The notes: a model not told the origin generated them from the letters alone. 64,000 nucleotides of DNA from Sphagnum magellanicum (GCA_021904315.1 CM038919.1:1240001-1304000), one strand, 5' to 3'; shown: positions 10,773 through 22,900, counted from the first letter of the stretch. Made by a program: numbers and translations.

Positions 10773-12520
10773 TCCATGATGTAGATGTTATAATTCACAA
10801 GATCTTCATCCACGAGTGAATTGTCATAATGCAATTTATTTCATTAGATTTGAATATACATTTCATGTAATTAAAAATTTAAGTAAATTTAATCAAATTC
10901 CTAGTAACATTTTTATGATGGGAATCCTTGCCCTGCATTTGATGGATGTTTGTGGAATGTGCAATCATAAACAAATGTTACATAAACAAAATATGACTTT
11001 TTCTAAGTGAAATATGTTGATAAAACTCAAACAAAGTGTCCTTTTGGATTCACCCAATTACCGTTTACTTGTAGAATCAGCTCTCCATGACCCATTAAGT
11101 AATATAGAAATGAACAATTAATGATTCAATATGGATGCATTAAGGAAAAATTATAGAATATATAGTTTAACTATCTCTTTGATTAGAAAGGGTTATTTGT
11201 GCAGGATGATGAATTTGTTTTAGTTCCAATGTGTCAAATAGACTCATTAAAGTGTTTTTTAAGATTTTTAGTAGTGTCGGCAAATACTAACTTTGACACC
11301 AAATATCCATTTAGTTATTAAAGCATGTATATAACTTCATAATTGGTGAAAATGATTTTTGAAATACCAAGGTTAAATTCATAGCTTGTGATTTCCAAAA
11401 AAATTATAATATATACTAGCCCTTGTCACTATATTCAAGATTTTTTAATTTTTGATTTTCATACCCATACTCAACCCATAGTTAAAATTGGCATGGGGTA
11501 TTAAAAAATTACCTTTATGTCCACCTTTTTTACAGGTTTAAAATAAGGTAACCTTTAATGTAGAGAAAGTTTTAAGTTGTAGTTTAACCATTAAGTTTCT
11601 AGGTTAAGGGGTTTTTTTTTCAAATAGTCACTAATCACAAAACCTTCAAAATTATTTTGTTGATGGCAATTGAAAAGGTTTGCAAAGGGTTTGAAATTAT
11701 GTTGTAACATTGCCCCCTTTTTTTCAAATTGCAAAATCTACAACAGAAGCCAATTTTTAATGTGAGCTTGGAACTAATAATGGAATGTGTTGTTGTTGTG
11801 TGCCACATCAATGTTGGAGATTTCTAACAATTGAACAAACTTGTAGATTTTTGCAAATAAAAGAAGGTATGCTTTTTAGATTACATTGTTTTTCAACTTC
11901 TAGTCGAATCTTAAGGATTTTGGTTTCTTCATAGTTTTTGTGTTTTGGTGTTTCATAGAGAAATTCAAGAGAACATCTTTGTAGTTTTTTGTTTTTAACT
12001 TTATGTTTCAATTCATTGAGTTGTTAAAGCTAACTTGTACTCTTTGCTCTTTGAAGGGTTTAGGGTGAATGCTTTGGATTATTTTGTCATGCATTATTGT
12101 TTGTCAAGAAGCTTCATAACTTTAACCCTTTGAAATTGGAAAGAAAGATTTTTTTTGTGCTTGCAGGTGGTCTAAGTCTTGCATTTGACAAAAGAGTTAT
12201 TATCTATGATGTTAGTGTTTTCTTTGAAATCAACGACTTGCATCAAAAGGTTTCCATTGTGGTCTATGGTGCTCATCACTTTCACCACTATTTAAGTTAT
12301 GTGCTACAAAAAACACATGTTTTAAAATCACATGACAAAAAATTCAAGAATTGAGTTGCATGTTAAAAAATTTAATGTTGTTGCTCCTTCACAAGCATTT
12401 GTAGGATGTGGTTCTTGTGGTAGTATTGAAAATTTATGCCCATTAATAAAGGCCCACAATAGCTTATAGAGGTTGTTGGTGGTGATGGTGATGGGGCTTA
12501 AGGTTTGAGTTGCACATAGG
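10773..12520. other. AT-rich stretch without identified genes
   Basis: Only short open frames without family resemblance and long A/T runs. I see no RNA gene or element ends. Probably old decayed repeat DNA leading into the hAT remnant. Confidence 0.5.
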
Positions 12521-12529
12521 GGAGTTAAA

Positions 12530-15480
12530 GAAACAAAAGGTTATTTGGAAACCTTACAATTAAAATTCACCTTCATGGGCTTTCCATAAGGTGAACAATC
12601 ATCAACTTATAAGTCTTGATCATGATTGGATTATGAAATACATCACTTGCTATAACAATGTGATTAGCATGTAGATTTTGGCTTTGCACATTAGATGTTA
12701 CAAGGGGTTGATTGCTTATCATAAGGTAAATGGCCTAACAACCATGAAAAATGACCTTGATGTGGAGCATAAAGCCATTTATGTGAAATATTCAAAAGAG
12801 GCATTCAAGCATTCTAAGGGTCCACTTAAATGAACATCAACTACTAAAAGGACACTTGTTATACAAAATGCCATCTCGAGGTTTTCTCTTCCATAAATCC
12901 TTTTTAAAAGAACCTGAAACACAAAAGGAATTTCTAGAGGACTTAATGTTTTTTATGATCAAAGGATATATGTCATTAAGGACTATAAAGTCCATTTGGT
13001 TACATTATTTGCATACATGTTGTGTGCTAGGGTTATCTGTCCATTTTAGATAGTCTTTGAGGAAGAAATTATACCTTCCTTAGTGTTGAAAACACTGCAA
13101 ACCATGTGTAACCTACTTTAAATGGATGTCTTTTAACCACTTGCACCTTTGACCTTCAGATGTCAAAAGTTGCACATGATATGTTCACCATTGTGCTAGA
13201 TTTCTTGTTCAATATTTAGGAGTCAAAACATGTTTTCAATTGGGCTATTTGGGGCAATTAATACATTTGGGTCGAAACACACTCAAAGGAGCCACAAGTG
13301 TTATTTTACATTAGGATTACATGTTTGTTTTCCCCAAAATAACTTTTTCATACACATGATTTTTTGAATGATTTTTTTTGCAACTTGTTATGGAAAATGA
13401 TTAAAATTTCCCAAAAAAGTCAAAAACATTCTTAATAATTTGAATAAATATGAATTTGTAAAAATGTATAAATTCCTTGTAGATTCTATGTTTTGTCTTG
13501 AAAAATAATGATAATTTAATGTCATACCAAAAAGTGTTTATTTTAAAATATTGAATTTAATGTAATATAAAAGAATTTTTTTCTATACATCATGTACATT
13601 ATACCCCACTTATATGTGGTAAAACACTTTTGAAGTTTTCAAGTTTTGAATTTTCAAATGTACATACTTTTGAATTTTCAAAGTTTTAGAATTCCACATT
13701 TTAAAAATTGTGAATGTTTTTTTAGGTTGTTTAATAGGTTATTATCATCTCATATTTCTTATCATCAATTTACTTTTAGTATATTAGTCTTTTGAAATCT
13801 TTTGTAAAAATGTCCTTTTTTGATGACAAAAATTTTCACTTTCAAAAATCTTTAACTAAATCAAAACCTGAAAAAATCGTGACAATATTTGACATTCAAT
13901 GCCCTTTGTGGCTCTTTTGATTGTGTTTTGACCCATTTGGTATAAATATGGCTATCAAACTATGGTAGTTACTTGACTAGTGTTCCTTCATTCAAAAATT
14001 TGTGGCTTATGTAAAGGACAAAGGAGCCAATTTGGCTATTTGTGGTGTAATTAAAAAATTTATGGTCTCATGCAATAACTTGGGCATGTTTAAGCCATTG
14101 GATAGGTCTTGTTTCAATCACGCTTTATTTAAAGTTTTCCAATACATTACTATTAATGAAATTTTTTCTTGAAGCTTGAAGTATGCCTTAAAAAAGTTAA
14201 ATTAGTTTGACATTCAAAAATGTATTGCTTGCCCCAAAAAATTAGGCTGGGCTTAGCAAGCTTGGGACCAAACTTATGTGCATTCTAGATTAAGGTTTAG
14301 AAAATTGACCATGTTGGTGAAAACAATTGTTAATATTCTTCCTTCTTGAAGTCTTTTTGAATTTTGGTAAATTTGTCATCCACGTGGTTCACTATCTTTT
14401 GAATTTGTGAAACACCATTATTCTTTTTTAATATTGTGTTTGCAAGCTAGGTGTTTTTCTTCCTAAATGCGCATACATTTCAAACAACCATTACATTATG
14501 TTATAATTGGCAAAATGTGGCATTACAAAGCAAGGTGCTTTTTCCAAGGACTTGGGTAGTTGTTGAAGTTGTGGTCAAAGTTTTATTGTGACTAGATGTG
14601 TTTTGAACTAGTGCTATGGGCATTGGCTCCATGGGGATGCTTTGTAGTTCATTATTGTGACATGTCAAGATCTTAAACAATAGTTGGTAATTCAGGTTAT
14701 TCCCAATAGTTTGGTTGACCGAGAAGCAAATCTTTTTTTTTTAAAATTGAAGAAATGATGGTGAAAATGAAATAGGAAGTGTTGGTAATCATTTAATCTT
14801 TCATCTCCTTTTGAATTGTTTTCAAAAGAAAAGAATGGCATAACATTCAGTGATGATGTTGGATCCCAAGTTTAAAAACATGTGTCTTATTATTAGTAGT
14901 TATGTGGGATTGAAGAGGCCAACAATTTTGGTCGTTGAATATGATGAACAATTGTTGCGAAATGTTACAAGCTATTGATGCCTATTGTAATTGAAGAACA
15001 TCAAATGGAAAGCATTATAAATGACTATGATGATATTTTTCACAACATCCCAACAATTTAAAACAAATTGTGTCAAGGGAACTTAATGGCTTTTAACATT
15101 ATCCTATTGATGCATGTTGCAAATGTGCCTTGAATTGATGGCACATAAGGCATAAGTTTCTCACAATTGTAATGTTGGCAAGACAATTTCTTGGCATTTT
15201 GGCAAGCCAAATGTAGACTAAATAGATTTCTTCCATGGTTGGGCTTTTCACCACATTTCATCACTGTCATCTTCATATTGACCATGTAGACTAATTGATA
15301 TTTTTTAGCAAAAATTGGTCGAATGACCCACGTATTGGATACATCATGCATGGAGCCCACTACATTTGGAAATGCTTGTGAAATTGAGTCAATTTTGATA
15401 GAATAGCTAGATGCCAAGTTCAAGGATGAGGTCAAACATGAAGAATTTCAATGTTTGTGAGCCACTTTCTATCGTGATGT
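12530..15480 (+). pseudogene. Decayed BED/hAT transposase
   Basis: Translated fragments follow the order of a hAT-superfamily transposase. A zinc-finger-like N-terminus lies at about 12680-12840 ('RCYKGLIAYHKVNGLTTM'). The segment 'EFLEDLMFFMIKGYMSLRTI' is near 12930-12990, 'TCTFDLQMSKVAHDMF' near 13141-13190, 'VSCNNLGMFKPLDRSCFNHA' near 14070-14125, and 'MMLDPKFKNMCLI' near 14855-14890. The C-terminal dimerisation region is at about 15080-15440. Transposase of this family cuts and pastes DNA between terminal inverted repeats. Here it is riddled with stops and frame changes and cannot be functional. Termini were not found. The remnant at 43960-44880 is related. Family assignment rests on my recollection of hAT proteins. 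Confidence 0.6.
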
Positions 15481-15489
15481 GATTTGATA

Positions 15490-16634
15490 TTTTCATAGCA
15501 ATTTTGTTGTTTTTTGTAATGTGTAGGTATTTGTGACTTCTAATCATGATATGCAATTGAAGACATGTTCATTTGGTGTTTGTATTGATGCAATGATAAA
15601 CACATTTTTGTTATGATATGCATTATGCGTTGGGCACATGTTTTGCCATATTGATAGGTAGATTATATGAGGTCCTTGAAAATGATGATTATGCCAAATG
15701 TCAAGGTTCTTATCAAGAAGACTTGTGAGAGCATGATTTTTGCATGAACATTTGTGATTGTAAAATAATCGAGGTGATTTGGGTTTTTGGAACCTTGAAT
15801 AAGGTTTGACAATATTACATCTAATTCATTAGGACCTCTTTACTTTCATCTCTTTAATAATATTGTGCAACATAGTTGTGAAGGTAATTCCACAAAAATA
15901 CAAATGATTTATGTATTCATTTTTTCAACTATTGAAGTTCATTAAAGTTCAATGCTTTTTTTTTTTGTGATTTCGAATTGCAAAGTCTATAGATTGTCAA
16001 AAGCATTGTTTTAATACAATGCCAATATGTGTTTATATGAGGATTTGTTTTCTCTTTCTAATTAAACCCTTTCACCTTGACACTATGTAGATCCATATAT
16101 AACACATTTAACGAAAATGAAAATTTAGGCAAAAAAATTATTTAAAAAAAACTTGGAGCATTCTATTTGAAGGACTATAAATATCAAAAGAATTGGCCAA
16201 ATACTAGTTTCTAAATTTGGAATTTGGTGAAACCCATTAGGTTGTTGTCAATTGATATTCAATAAAAACCCACCCCTTATACTTTGCAACACAAGTTTTG
16301 AAACACCTTAACTCGATATAAGTCAAAGACCTCAAACGAGTTGTTCTGAAGTTGAAAAATGAACAAAAGACTTAGCCCCAAAGGGTCTTTGAACAATCCC
16401 TTAAAATTTACTAAATAGACCCACCACATATTAGAAAAATCAAATACTTGGACAACATAAGTCTTTTAGGGTGATTTAAATAGGTCTTGATTTTAATTAA
16501 ACCCATGTATTTGTATGGGGACCAGTTCTAAAAATTGAAAAAAAGGATTCAAATTGTTGCATTGGAATTATATTGCATTGTAAGTTGTAACCCTAATTAA
16601 TGCCAAATATAATTCATGTGTGGGTTTGAACTAA
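15490..16634. other. AT-rich stretch without identified genes
   Basis: No open frame, element end or RNA gene that I can support. Long A/T runs. Confidence 0.5.
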
Positions 16635-16894
16635 GGGCTGCTTTAGACTAGGAGTCAGGGCTGAAAAAAACTTGGGGCCAACTTTGAGCATTTTTGGCTT
16701 ATTGTTTGGCCCCAAGTTACTAATAAATGCTAGAATATTGGCCTCAAGCGTTGCAAATTGGCTTCCCAAATTGGATGGTATCCTTTGTTCAGCCTTGGGG
16801 CCAAGACAAGGCCATAAAGTTCAGAATTTACTAGTAACTTGGGGCAGATTGAAAATATTTTTTCTATTTCTGCCTTGACTCTTAGTGTAAAGCC
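16635..16894. mobile_element. 260-bp inverted-repeat element (MITE-like)
   Basis: The left end 'gggctgctttagactaggag' (16635 on) is matched in inverted orientation by the right end 'tgccttgactcttagtgtaa' (to 16894), an imperfect terminal inverted repeat of about 30 bp. Inside is a second nested inverted pair around 'ttggggcca...ttggccccaa'. No clear target duplication. The overlapping short open frames are by-products of this structure. Confidence 0.55.
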
Positions 16895-17175
16895 TTTGTG
16901 ACTCATTTCAACTTTTGCACCAATAGGAATGCTTGATTTGAGTTGAACCTTGGCCCTAAACCCTAAACCCTTCACTCCAACTTGTGTGAAGTGGGTTCTA
17001 AGGTTGAACATTTCCAAATCTTGTGCCATGGGATGAGGGCATAGGTAGGGTTTAGGGTTTATGGGGATCCTTTAAATGATAATGAAATGCCTTTGAGTCT
17101 AGTTCATCATAGCCTCTTTCTTTCCCTCAAGTTTTTTTTTTTGTTGGCTTCAAAAGCACTAAAAAAGGTGCAAAC

Positions 17176-17854
17176 CAGTGTTGGGTGGTTACCCAAGTTG
17201 AAGAGTTAGAACCACCAGTTCTGGTTAGGAAAACCCAAAAATCCTAATGGGGTCTGATTTTGGATCCAGTTGTAGCATCAAAATTGGGTTTGTAACTGGA
17301 CCCAGTTGTACAAGTGGAACTGGAACTGGACTTTTTAAAAGAAAATTGGGGAAAGAAAAAGATTAGAACCAGGGTCTAACTGGAAGTTAATTGCTGGTTT
17401 TGGACTGGGTTAGCTGTAACTAGACCAGAACCAGGTCTGATTTCCAGAACTGGAACTGGAACCTCAATTAATTGTCTTCAAGAATTGAACCCAGGGTTCC
17501 ATTTTTGTGTGGAACTGGAACCAAAACAGTCTATATTCTTAAAGAACTAAAACCAGAGGTTCTTCATAAAAGTCAGCCCAATAATATATCTTTTTTAATG
17601 GTGAAATTAGAAATTAGAAACTCAAAAAAAGAAGCAATTTTGGAGGTTTTAAGTCACTTGAAGTGAGAAAAATAAGTGCAAAAATTTGCTAGATTTGTAT
17701 GCTTGGTTTTCATTGTATAATAAAAAAATATGCAAGGATGATTAAATATTTGAGCTTTTATTTCTGGTTTATATAGCCATATTTGGCTAAATCTTCCTAG
17801 AGATGATCACCATTTTGGCTACAAACAAAAAATCACTGCCACCCAACAACACTG
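17176..17854. mobile_element. hAT-type MITE with perfect 8-bp target duplication
   Basis: A 679-bp element beginning CAGTGTTGGGTGG and ending CCACCCAACAACACTG, flanked by the identical octamer GTGCAAAC (17168-17175 and 17855-17862). CAGTG-type ends with 8-bp duplications are the mark of the hAT superfamily. It encodes no transposase and would depend on one elsewhere. The left half is full of short 'aactggaac'/'accagttct' words. Confidence 0.9.
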
Positions 17855-17862
17855 GTGCAAAC

Positions 17863-18450
17863 ATGAATGAATGAAGTGAATCCAACTCACAATTGACCAC
17901 AAAATAGTGGTGGGGGATTAGCACTTCAAAGAGATGTAACCCTGGAAAAATGAAAGAGTATTATGGTACATAATGGCCATTTACCAAAATACCCTAATAG
18001 TGCACCACAAGTCAATGCTCCACCAATCTAAACATGTAGTAGCCCTTTAACCTACATGTCACCTGTTCAACAAATCCCCATTCATATATTATTGTAGGTA
18101 TTGCTATGTTCTATTCTTCAGGCATTATTGTAGCATTTTTTTCTTAGGTGGGATATGCACCTATTTGTTAGCTCAAATGTTTTTTTTTGCCATTGTCAGT
18201 TTTATTGAATCAATGACTAAGTTACGTGTTTGAAATTTGAACCGTCAACTACAAAACTGGTTATGTTGTGAAACACAGGCCTTGGTAGAACCCATTACCG
18301 CTTAACGGCATGATTGTTCACCTAACCAGGCTTGCTGCATTCTTGCGTGGAATGGGCATTACCATAGTACTTCATTATGCGAACAAAAATTGTACTTACC
18401 TTGATTGTGGCTTCCTTATTGGTGTCTTCAATTTTTGGTGTCTTCGTGAT
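17863..18450. other. Intergenic stretch, nothing identified
   Basis: No supported gene or element ends between the MITE and the next inverted-repeat element. Confidence 0.5.
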
Positions 18451-18937
18451 AGCATCTCCACCAATGCTCAGTATGTGGCTCTTGGATGAGGTTCATTAGT
18501 AAATCCACTCCAAGAATGCTGGGACCCTGGAACAAACCACATACCCATGGAGGATCCCTGGAAGAGTGTAAAAAATCACAGACAAATTGCTCCATGTTTC
18601 TGATTGGCTAGATAGTTTGATTGGTCCCAGTGGGTTGCTATTACTAGTCTCCCACCTACTTGCAGTCCCAGTTTCAGTTTTATGGGTGGGGTTGGAAAAA
18701 AAGTCAGTAACTAAAACTTGGATGTCAGAAATATGTTTTTATGGGTTGCTCCCTGTTTCTGATTGGCTAGATAGTTTGATTGGTCCCTGTGGGTTGCCAT
18801 TACTAGTCTCCCACCTACTTGCAGTCCCAGTTTCAGTTTTATGGGTGGGGTTGGAAAAAAAAATCAGTAACTAAAACTTGGATGTGAGAAATATGTTGTT
18901 GCAGGGTTCTCTAGTACTGAGTGCAGGTGGAGATGCT
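18451..18937. mobile_element. Inverted-repeat element enclosing a duplicated unit
   Basis: The left end 'agcatctccaccaatgctca' and the right end 'gtgcaggtggagatgct' are inverted copies, giving a terminal inverted repeat of about 24 bp ending in AGCATCTCC, a common plant MITE-like terminus. Most of the interior is two head-to-tail copies of a 159-bp unit. A clear target duplication is not visible, so the superfamily is left open. Confidence 0.6.
18587..18905. repeat. Two tandem 159-bp units, nearly identical
   Basis: The units start at 18587 and 18746 and differ at only a few positions, far fewer than other repeats here, so the duplication is comparatively young. Each copy holds 'tgattggctagatagtttga' and 'cagtttcagttttatgggtg'. 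The open frame running through both copies is a by-product. Confidence 0.9.
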
Positions 18938-18949
18938 CTAATAAAGTGT

Positions 18950-19240
18950 TAAAAATTAACATCGATCTTGACGTACCGGGTGCGGAGAGATTCTTGTAGA
19001 AATCGACGTCACTTTGTGTACGGAGTCAACAATTTGGACAATGTTAGAATATGCATGAAAATTCATTTGTCTGCCTACTTCCTCATTTGATCTGCGTTCG
19101 AGGAGTGCGCAGTCGTAGATTGTTCGTTAACCCGATTTCTTGTATGCCAAATAAGTCAATAAAACCTGCACGACGCCTTAGTGCAATCAAGTCAGCGATC
19201 CCGTGCCGGCAAGTGCCGGCAAGTAGTGGATAAGTCAGTC
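18950..19240. other. CpG-rich orphan patch
   Basis: About 290 bp with many CpG dinucleotides ('gacgtaccgggtgcggag', 'gcgatcccgtgccggcaag') in an otherwise CpG-poor neighbourhood. It includes a short direct repeat 'gtgccggcaagtgccggcaa' at about 19202-19221. No gene is recognised. It may be a decayed promoter or exon, or a recent insertion. Confidence 0.45.
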
Positions 19241-20103
19241 CCACACTTAGATGGTTCTTGGAATAATAATACGGTAATGCCTTTATCATGCCTTTGTCTT
19301 TTTGTCGAATATTTATTTATTTATTTATTTATCATTTTTTTACTCCGACCGTAACCATAACAATTTCCTAAAATTCTGGCACAATTTGAAAGACTTGGGT
19401 CATTATATAGACGAGGAATAAACAAAATAACCATGTACAAAATATACAACAATAGAATTTCTAGAACTTCTGTCACTATGATTAGCTAATTTTGAAAAAA
19501 CTTAGCATTTACTGAAAATAATTTAATTATTACTAGAATGATAATGTATTACAAGAAATCACAACAAGAAGGAAAATGTAAAGAAAACACAAATTAAAGG
19601 TCAACTAAATTAATTAATTCAATTTTCCTTGAAAACATGCAATCTGCAAAGTCAATAAGGATTTTTCAAGTTCAACAACCAACATAAAAAAACAAATCAA
19701 AAGTCAGAATGGGCTTTGATCCATGAGAGTACCTAAAAAACCTAAACCCTAACATGGGTGGTTTTTATTTTTCAATTTTTGTTATAGCATCAATTTTTTG
19801 GTGATAATCCCAATAAGGATTAAATGCTAAACATGTCCAAACAATAGATTCATGATGACAAATTTCGGAAAGAGTCAAAATAGGGTGATAATTTTTCACC
19901 AAATTATTATTTTGTTTTTGGGGACAATTACTCCTTAAAGTCTACAACAACATAATCTTTTTTTGGAAAAAAAAAATCATCAAATGGAAAAAAAATCTAC
20001 CACTAAAAAAAACATTGGGTGGAGTTGTGGTTTTTTTTTTTCCCCCACTCTTAATTTGTCTATCTTTTCTTGTGAAACTCACCTTGCCACCATTATATTG
20101 TGG
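19241..20103. other. AT-rich intergenic stretch
   Basis: Contains an (ATTT)n run near 19311-19332 and poly-A/poly-T tracts near 19960-20040. No gene seen. Confidence 0.5.
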
Positions 20104-20720
20104 GTTGGTCTCCCAAAGTGCCAAGCATTTTAGGGGTTAACTTTTCTTTTTTCTTCTTCTTAAAAAGTAAGTGGACACTAGATTTTCTAGAAGGTATCTT
20201 TCCCCCATTTGCTTTCCCCCAGATGAAGAAGGTAGTGCATGTCTTCATTCTCTCTTCACTTATCTTATCCTTCTCAAAAACAAGAGACTCTGAGCAATTT
20301 TTTTGGTGAGTTGACCTCCAAAAGATTAGGGGTTAAGCTTTTCTCTTTTCCCTTCTCAAACTTTTGGTGCAATAAATAAATGAGCAACACTAAAGGGTAA
20401 TTTGTCATTTGCTTTCCTCAACTGAAGAAGGTTGTGTCTCTCTTTTTCCTCTTGATTTGTCTTATATCTATCTCAAACTGGGATTCTGACCAATTGTACT
20501 ATGAGTTGACCTCCAAAAGATAGATACCTGGCGTTCTAGGGGTTTTTTTATTTTTCTCTCTTTCCTCTTCTTAAACTTTTGCAAAAAATTAAGTGGACAC
20601 GAGAGCGTACTTTTTAGGCGATTAGGGGTTTTGTTTTGTTTTTTTCTTCTTAAACTTTTGGTGCAAGAAGTAAGTCGGCACTAAGTAGAGAGTACTTTTC
20701 ATTTTGCTCCCCCCTTTGCC
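20104..20720. repeat. Decayed ~200-bp tandem repeat
   Basis: The sequence 'gttgacctccaaaag...aggggtt', a pyrimidine tract, 'cttctcaaacttttggtgca', and 'tttgctttcc...gaagaaggt' recur in the same order from about 20104, 20310 and 20505, with a partial unit from about 20617. The pyrimidine-rich spacers vary in length. No coding content. Confidence 0.7.
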
Positions 20721-21904
20721 CGTAAAACAAACATCAGCTAGCCTACACAACTCTTTGCTTTTGGTTTTTTGAGTTGGAACAATGGATAGGATCCCTTGCT
20801 TGCACGGAAGGAGAGCTCGATACAACTCTTTGACATCATCATACCTTTTGACAATAACGCCACCGTTGTGGACCTTGTTGCATGGTATGTGAGAACCTTA
20901 GCACTTTCTCTACCCAATTAGAGGGCGGGAAGCCACACAAAAAAACATTTGTCAAAGGCACGGATCTGACCATAAAATGCTCTCACCTGGACCTTGAGTT
21001 TGTGTAAGCATGAGCTTGTGTGTTTGTAAGCAGTTATGTAGATTAACAATATTCACTAGTAGTTTCAACGGCTGCCGGCAGGGCAACCCGTGTTCAAGCT
21101 TTACAGCTAACTTACCCCCAACATTTTGTCTTTGAGCCATGGGGGAGAACAATTTGTCAGACTCCGAGTTTCACAACAATAGACAAATCAATTAGAGGAA
21201 AAAACAAAGAAAATAAAAAAGGCAGGCCACCCACCACCACCACCTTCTACATCTGGATTTTGGATTCCAACTTGGGGTAGCTTTGGTGTGTGGACCCACT
21301 TACCCTTTAAACTTAGCTTGAAGTCAGGATCTAAGTTCCAGGGTCCAATGAATAGAGCAATCCCATTGGTTGAGAGGCCATAGATTGGACCCACGGTCTT
21401 CAAATGAGGGTTGGAGACCTAAACTTGGTGGCAAATCAAGGCTAAACCTACACATGGCACCATTTTAAAGGAGAAAGTCAATTGGTTCATACTCAAAAGA
21501 AGAGCTCAAGGAAGAGAGAGAGCTCATGATTTGGAGAATCAAAATGCAAGCTAGGGTTGAAGGCAAGTTCCAATCTCGAGGATTGAATTTGCTTCAAATG
21601 AGTCCAAATTGGTTCTTAGGAATTTGGACCCTTGGACACCCATCTAAAGCGGGCCTTATAATACTACTACTACAAACAGTTTTTTGTTTGTTCAACTAGA
21701 CATAAGCAAGTTTTTATCAACATCACACGGCAATCGGGATTTTTTGACTTTTGATCAACATTCCATGTTTCCATTACTCTTAGCACATTTAAATTTCTTA
21801 ACACATCTTTCCGTATGGTAGTACGATCCAGAGATTCTGTCCCCTAACAACAGCTCTCGATTGGGTTTGTTCAGCTAGGTGCACTCACACTCACCTCACA
21901 ACAA
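20721..21904. other. Upstream intergenic region of the oxygenase gene
   Basis: No gene recognised. The stretch is slightly richer in GC than the repeat regions to the left. Short open frames on the minus strand (for example 20952-21152) resemble nothing I know. Confidence 0.4.
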
Positions 21905-21929
21905 GATTTGGTCAATCATTGACCAAATC
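21905..21929. promoter_or_regulatory. Inverted W-box palindrome
   Basis: A 25-bp near-perfect palindrome, 'gatttggtcaat' then c then 'attgaccaaatc', carrying TTGACC on both strands. TTGAC(C/T) is the core bound by WRKY factors. It lies about 340 bp upstream of the TATA box of the oxygenase gene. Further TTGACT cores occur near 21738 and (minus strand) 21942. Function is inferred from motif only. Confidence 0.4.
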
Positions 21930-22018
21930 CAAGAGTTACGCAAGTCAAAGTGTGAATCGTTGTCGTAGAGCGACACCTATCATTTTTTCATGGGGAACAT
22001 GTGTTCTTTAAAACTCTC

Positions 22019-22231
22019 TACAAAGTTCCCCAGAGTTCCTAACAATGATTACGTACATACTTTCAACCCAATTTTATCCCTCTAATGGAAAGTGCTTGTC
22101 CATGCAACAAGAAACAAAGGTCGCCATTTCATTTCAGTGGCTTTTCCACTAGGCTACTACTGTGATCCCAATTAGCCTACATGGCTGCTGTGATCGCAGC
22201 CGCCGTCTAATGGCAAGAGACCCTTGGATTG
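22019..22231. repeat. Gene-associated dispersed repeat (copy upstream of oxygenase)
   Basis: Homologous along its length to the repeat in expansin intron 2. Shared words in order include 'cagagttcctaacaatgatt', 'acatacttt', 'ggaaag', 'cagtggctttt', 'gctgtgat' and 'ctaatggcaagagaccct'. It ends 37 bp before the TATA box, so part of the promoter may derive from it. No TIR or target duplication is defined. Confidence 0.65.
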
Positions 22232-22267
22232 TCCACTTGGCTTCATGCCACAAGGAATAAAGCAAGC

Positions 22268-22275
22268 TATAAAAA
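22268..22275 (+). promoter_or_regulatory. TATA box of the oxygenase gene
   Basis: TATAAAAA in the context 'gcaagctataaaaaggagcc'. It predicts transcription starting near 22300 and a leader of about 600 bases before the ATG at 22901. The leader contains a CT-rich microsatellite at about 22558-22594. Confidence 0.6.
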
Positions 22276-22557
22276 GGAGCCATGAGGCATTAGTAGTACT
22301 GCAGCTCAGACATTCGAGAGTAGCATAAGCTTGAGTATACTCGAGCTTGGCATGATTTGCAATTCTCTAGTCTACTAAGTTTCCATAACTTGAAGCATCT
22401 GAATTAGCACACCACCACCTGTTTGTGTTCCATTGACCTTCCTCCAAGAGGCGGCTTGAGAATAGTTTCTAGAATTTTGGGTTTGATTGATCAGATTCAG
22501 AGATCGTAGTGCAGCTGCCTAGATCCTCTTAGTTTTCTGTGCATCTGGTGTGTCTAG

Positions 22558-22594
22558 AGAGACTCTCTCTCTGTCTCTCTGTCTCTCTCTCTGG
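22558..22594 (+). repeat. CT-rich microsatellite in the oxygenase leader
   Basis: Alternating CT with a few GT interruptions. Pyrimidine tracts are frequent in plant 5' leaders and may influence transcription or translation; that role is an inference. Confidence 0.7.
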
Positions 22595-22900
22595 AGTGTT
22601 GTACTTAAATTTTTAGCTATTCTTGTTGCAAAATTTTGTGGCCCACTTTTCTTCAGTCATTTTATTTTAGTGCATATTCTTCAATCGAGTGCACATTGCA
22701 CAAAGTAGTCTAGTAGGTGACATTTTGTAAGTCTTATTTGAAAGACTTTCTTTCAGTCTGTGATTGAGCATTTTAAACTCCTGAAATTCATTTCCTCTGT
22801 TACGAGTGATTGAAAATTTTGTCTTCAAATCTGTCAGTGGCAGTTGGGCTTAGCTAGATTGTAGCTTCATTTTGCTCTGCAACAAGAAACAAATCATACC

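Noticed and set aside
16950-17062. Telomere-like 'ccctaaaccctaaaccc' and 'tagggtttagggttt' words
   Set aside because: Only two units each, common by chance and as telo-box motifs in plants; no interstitial telomere array.
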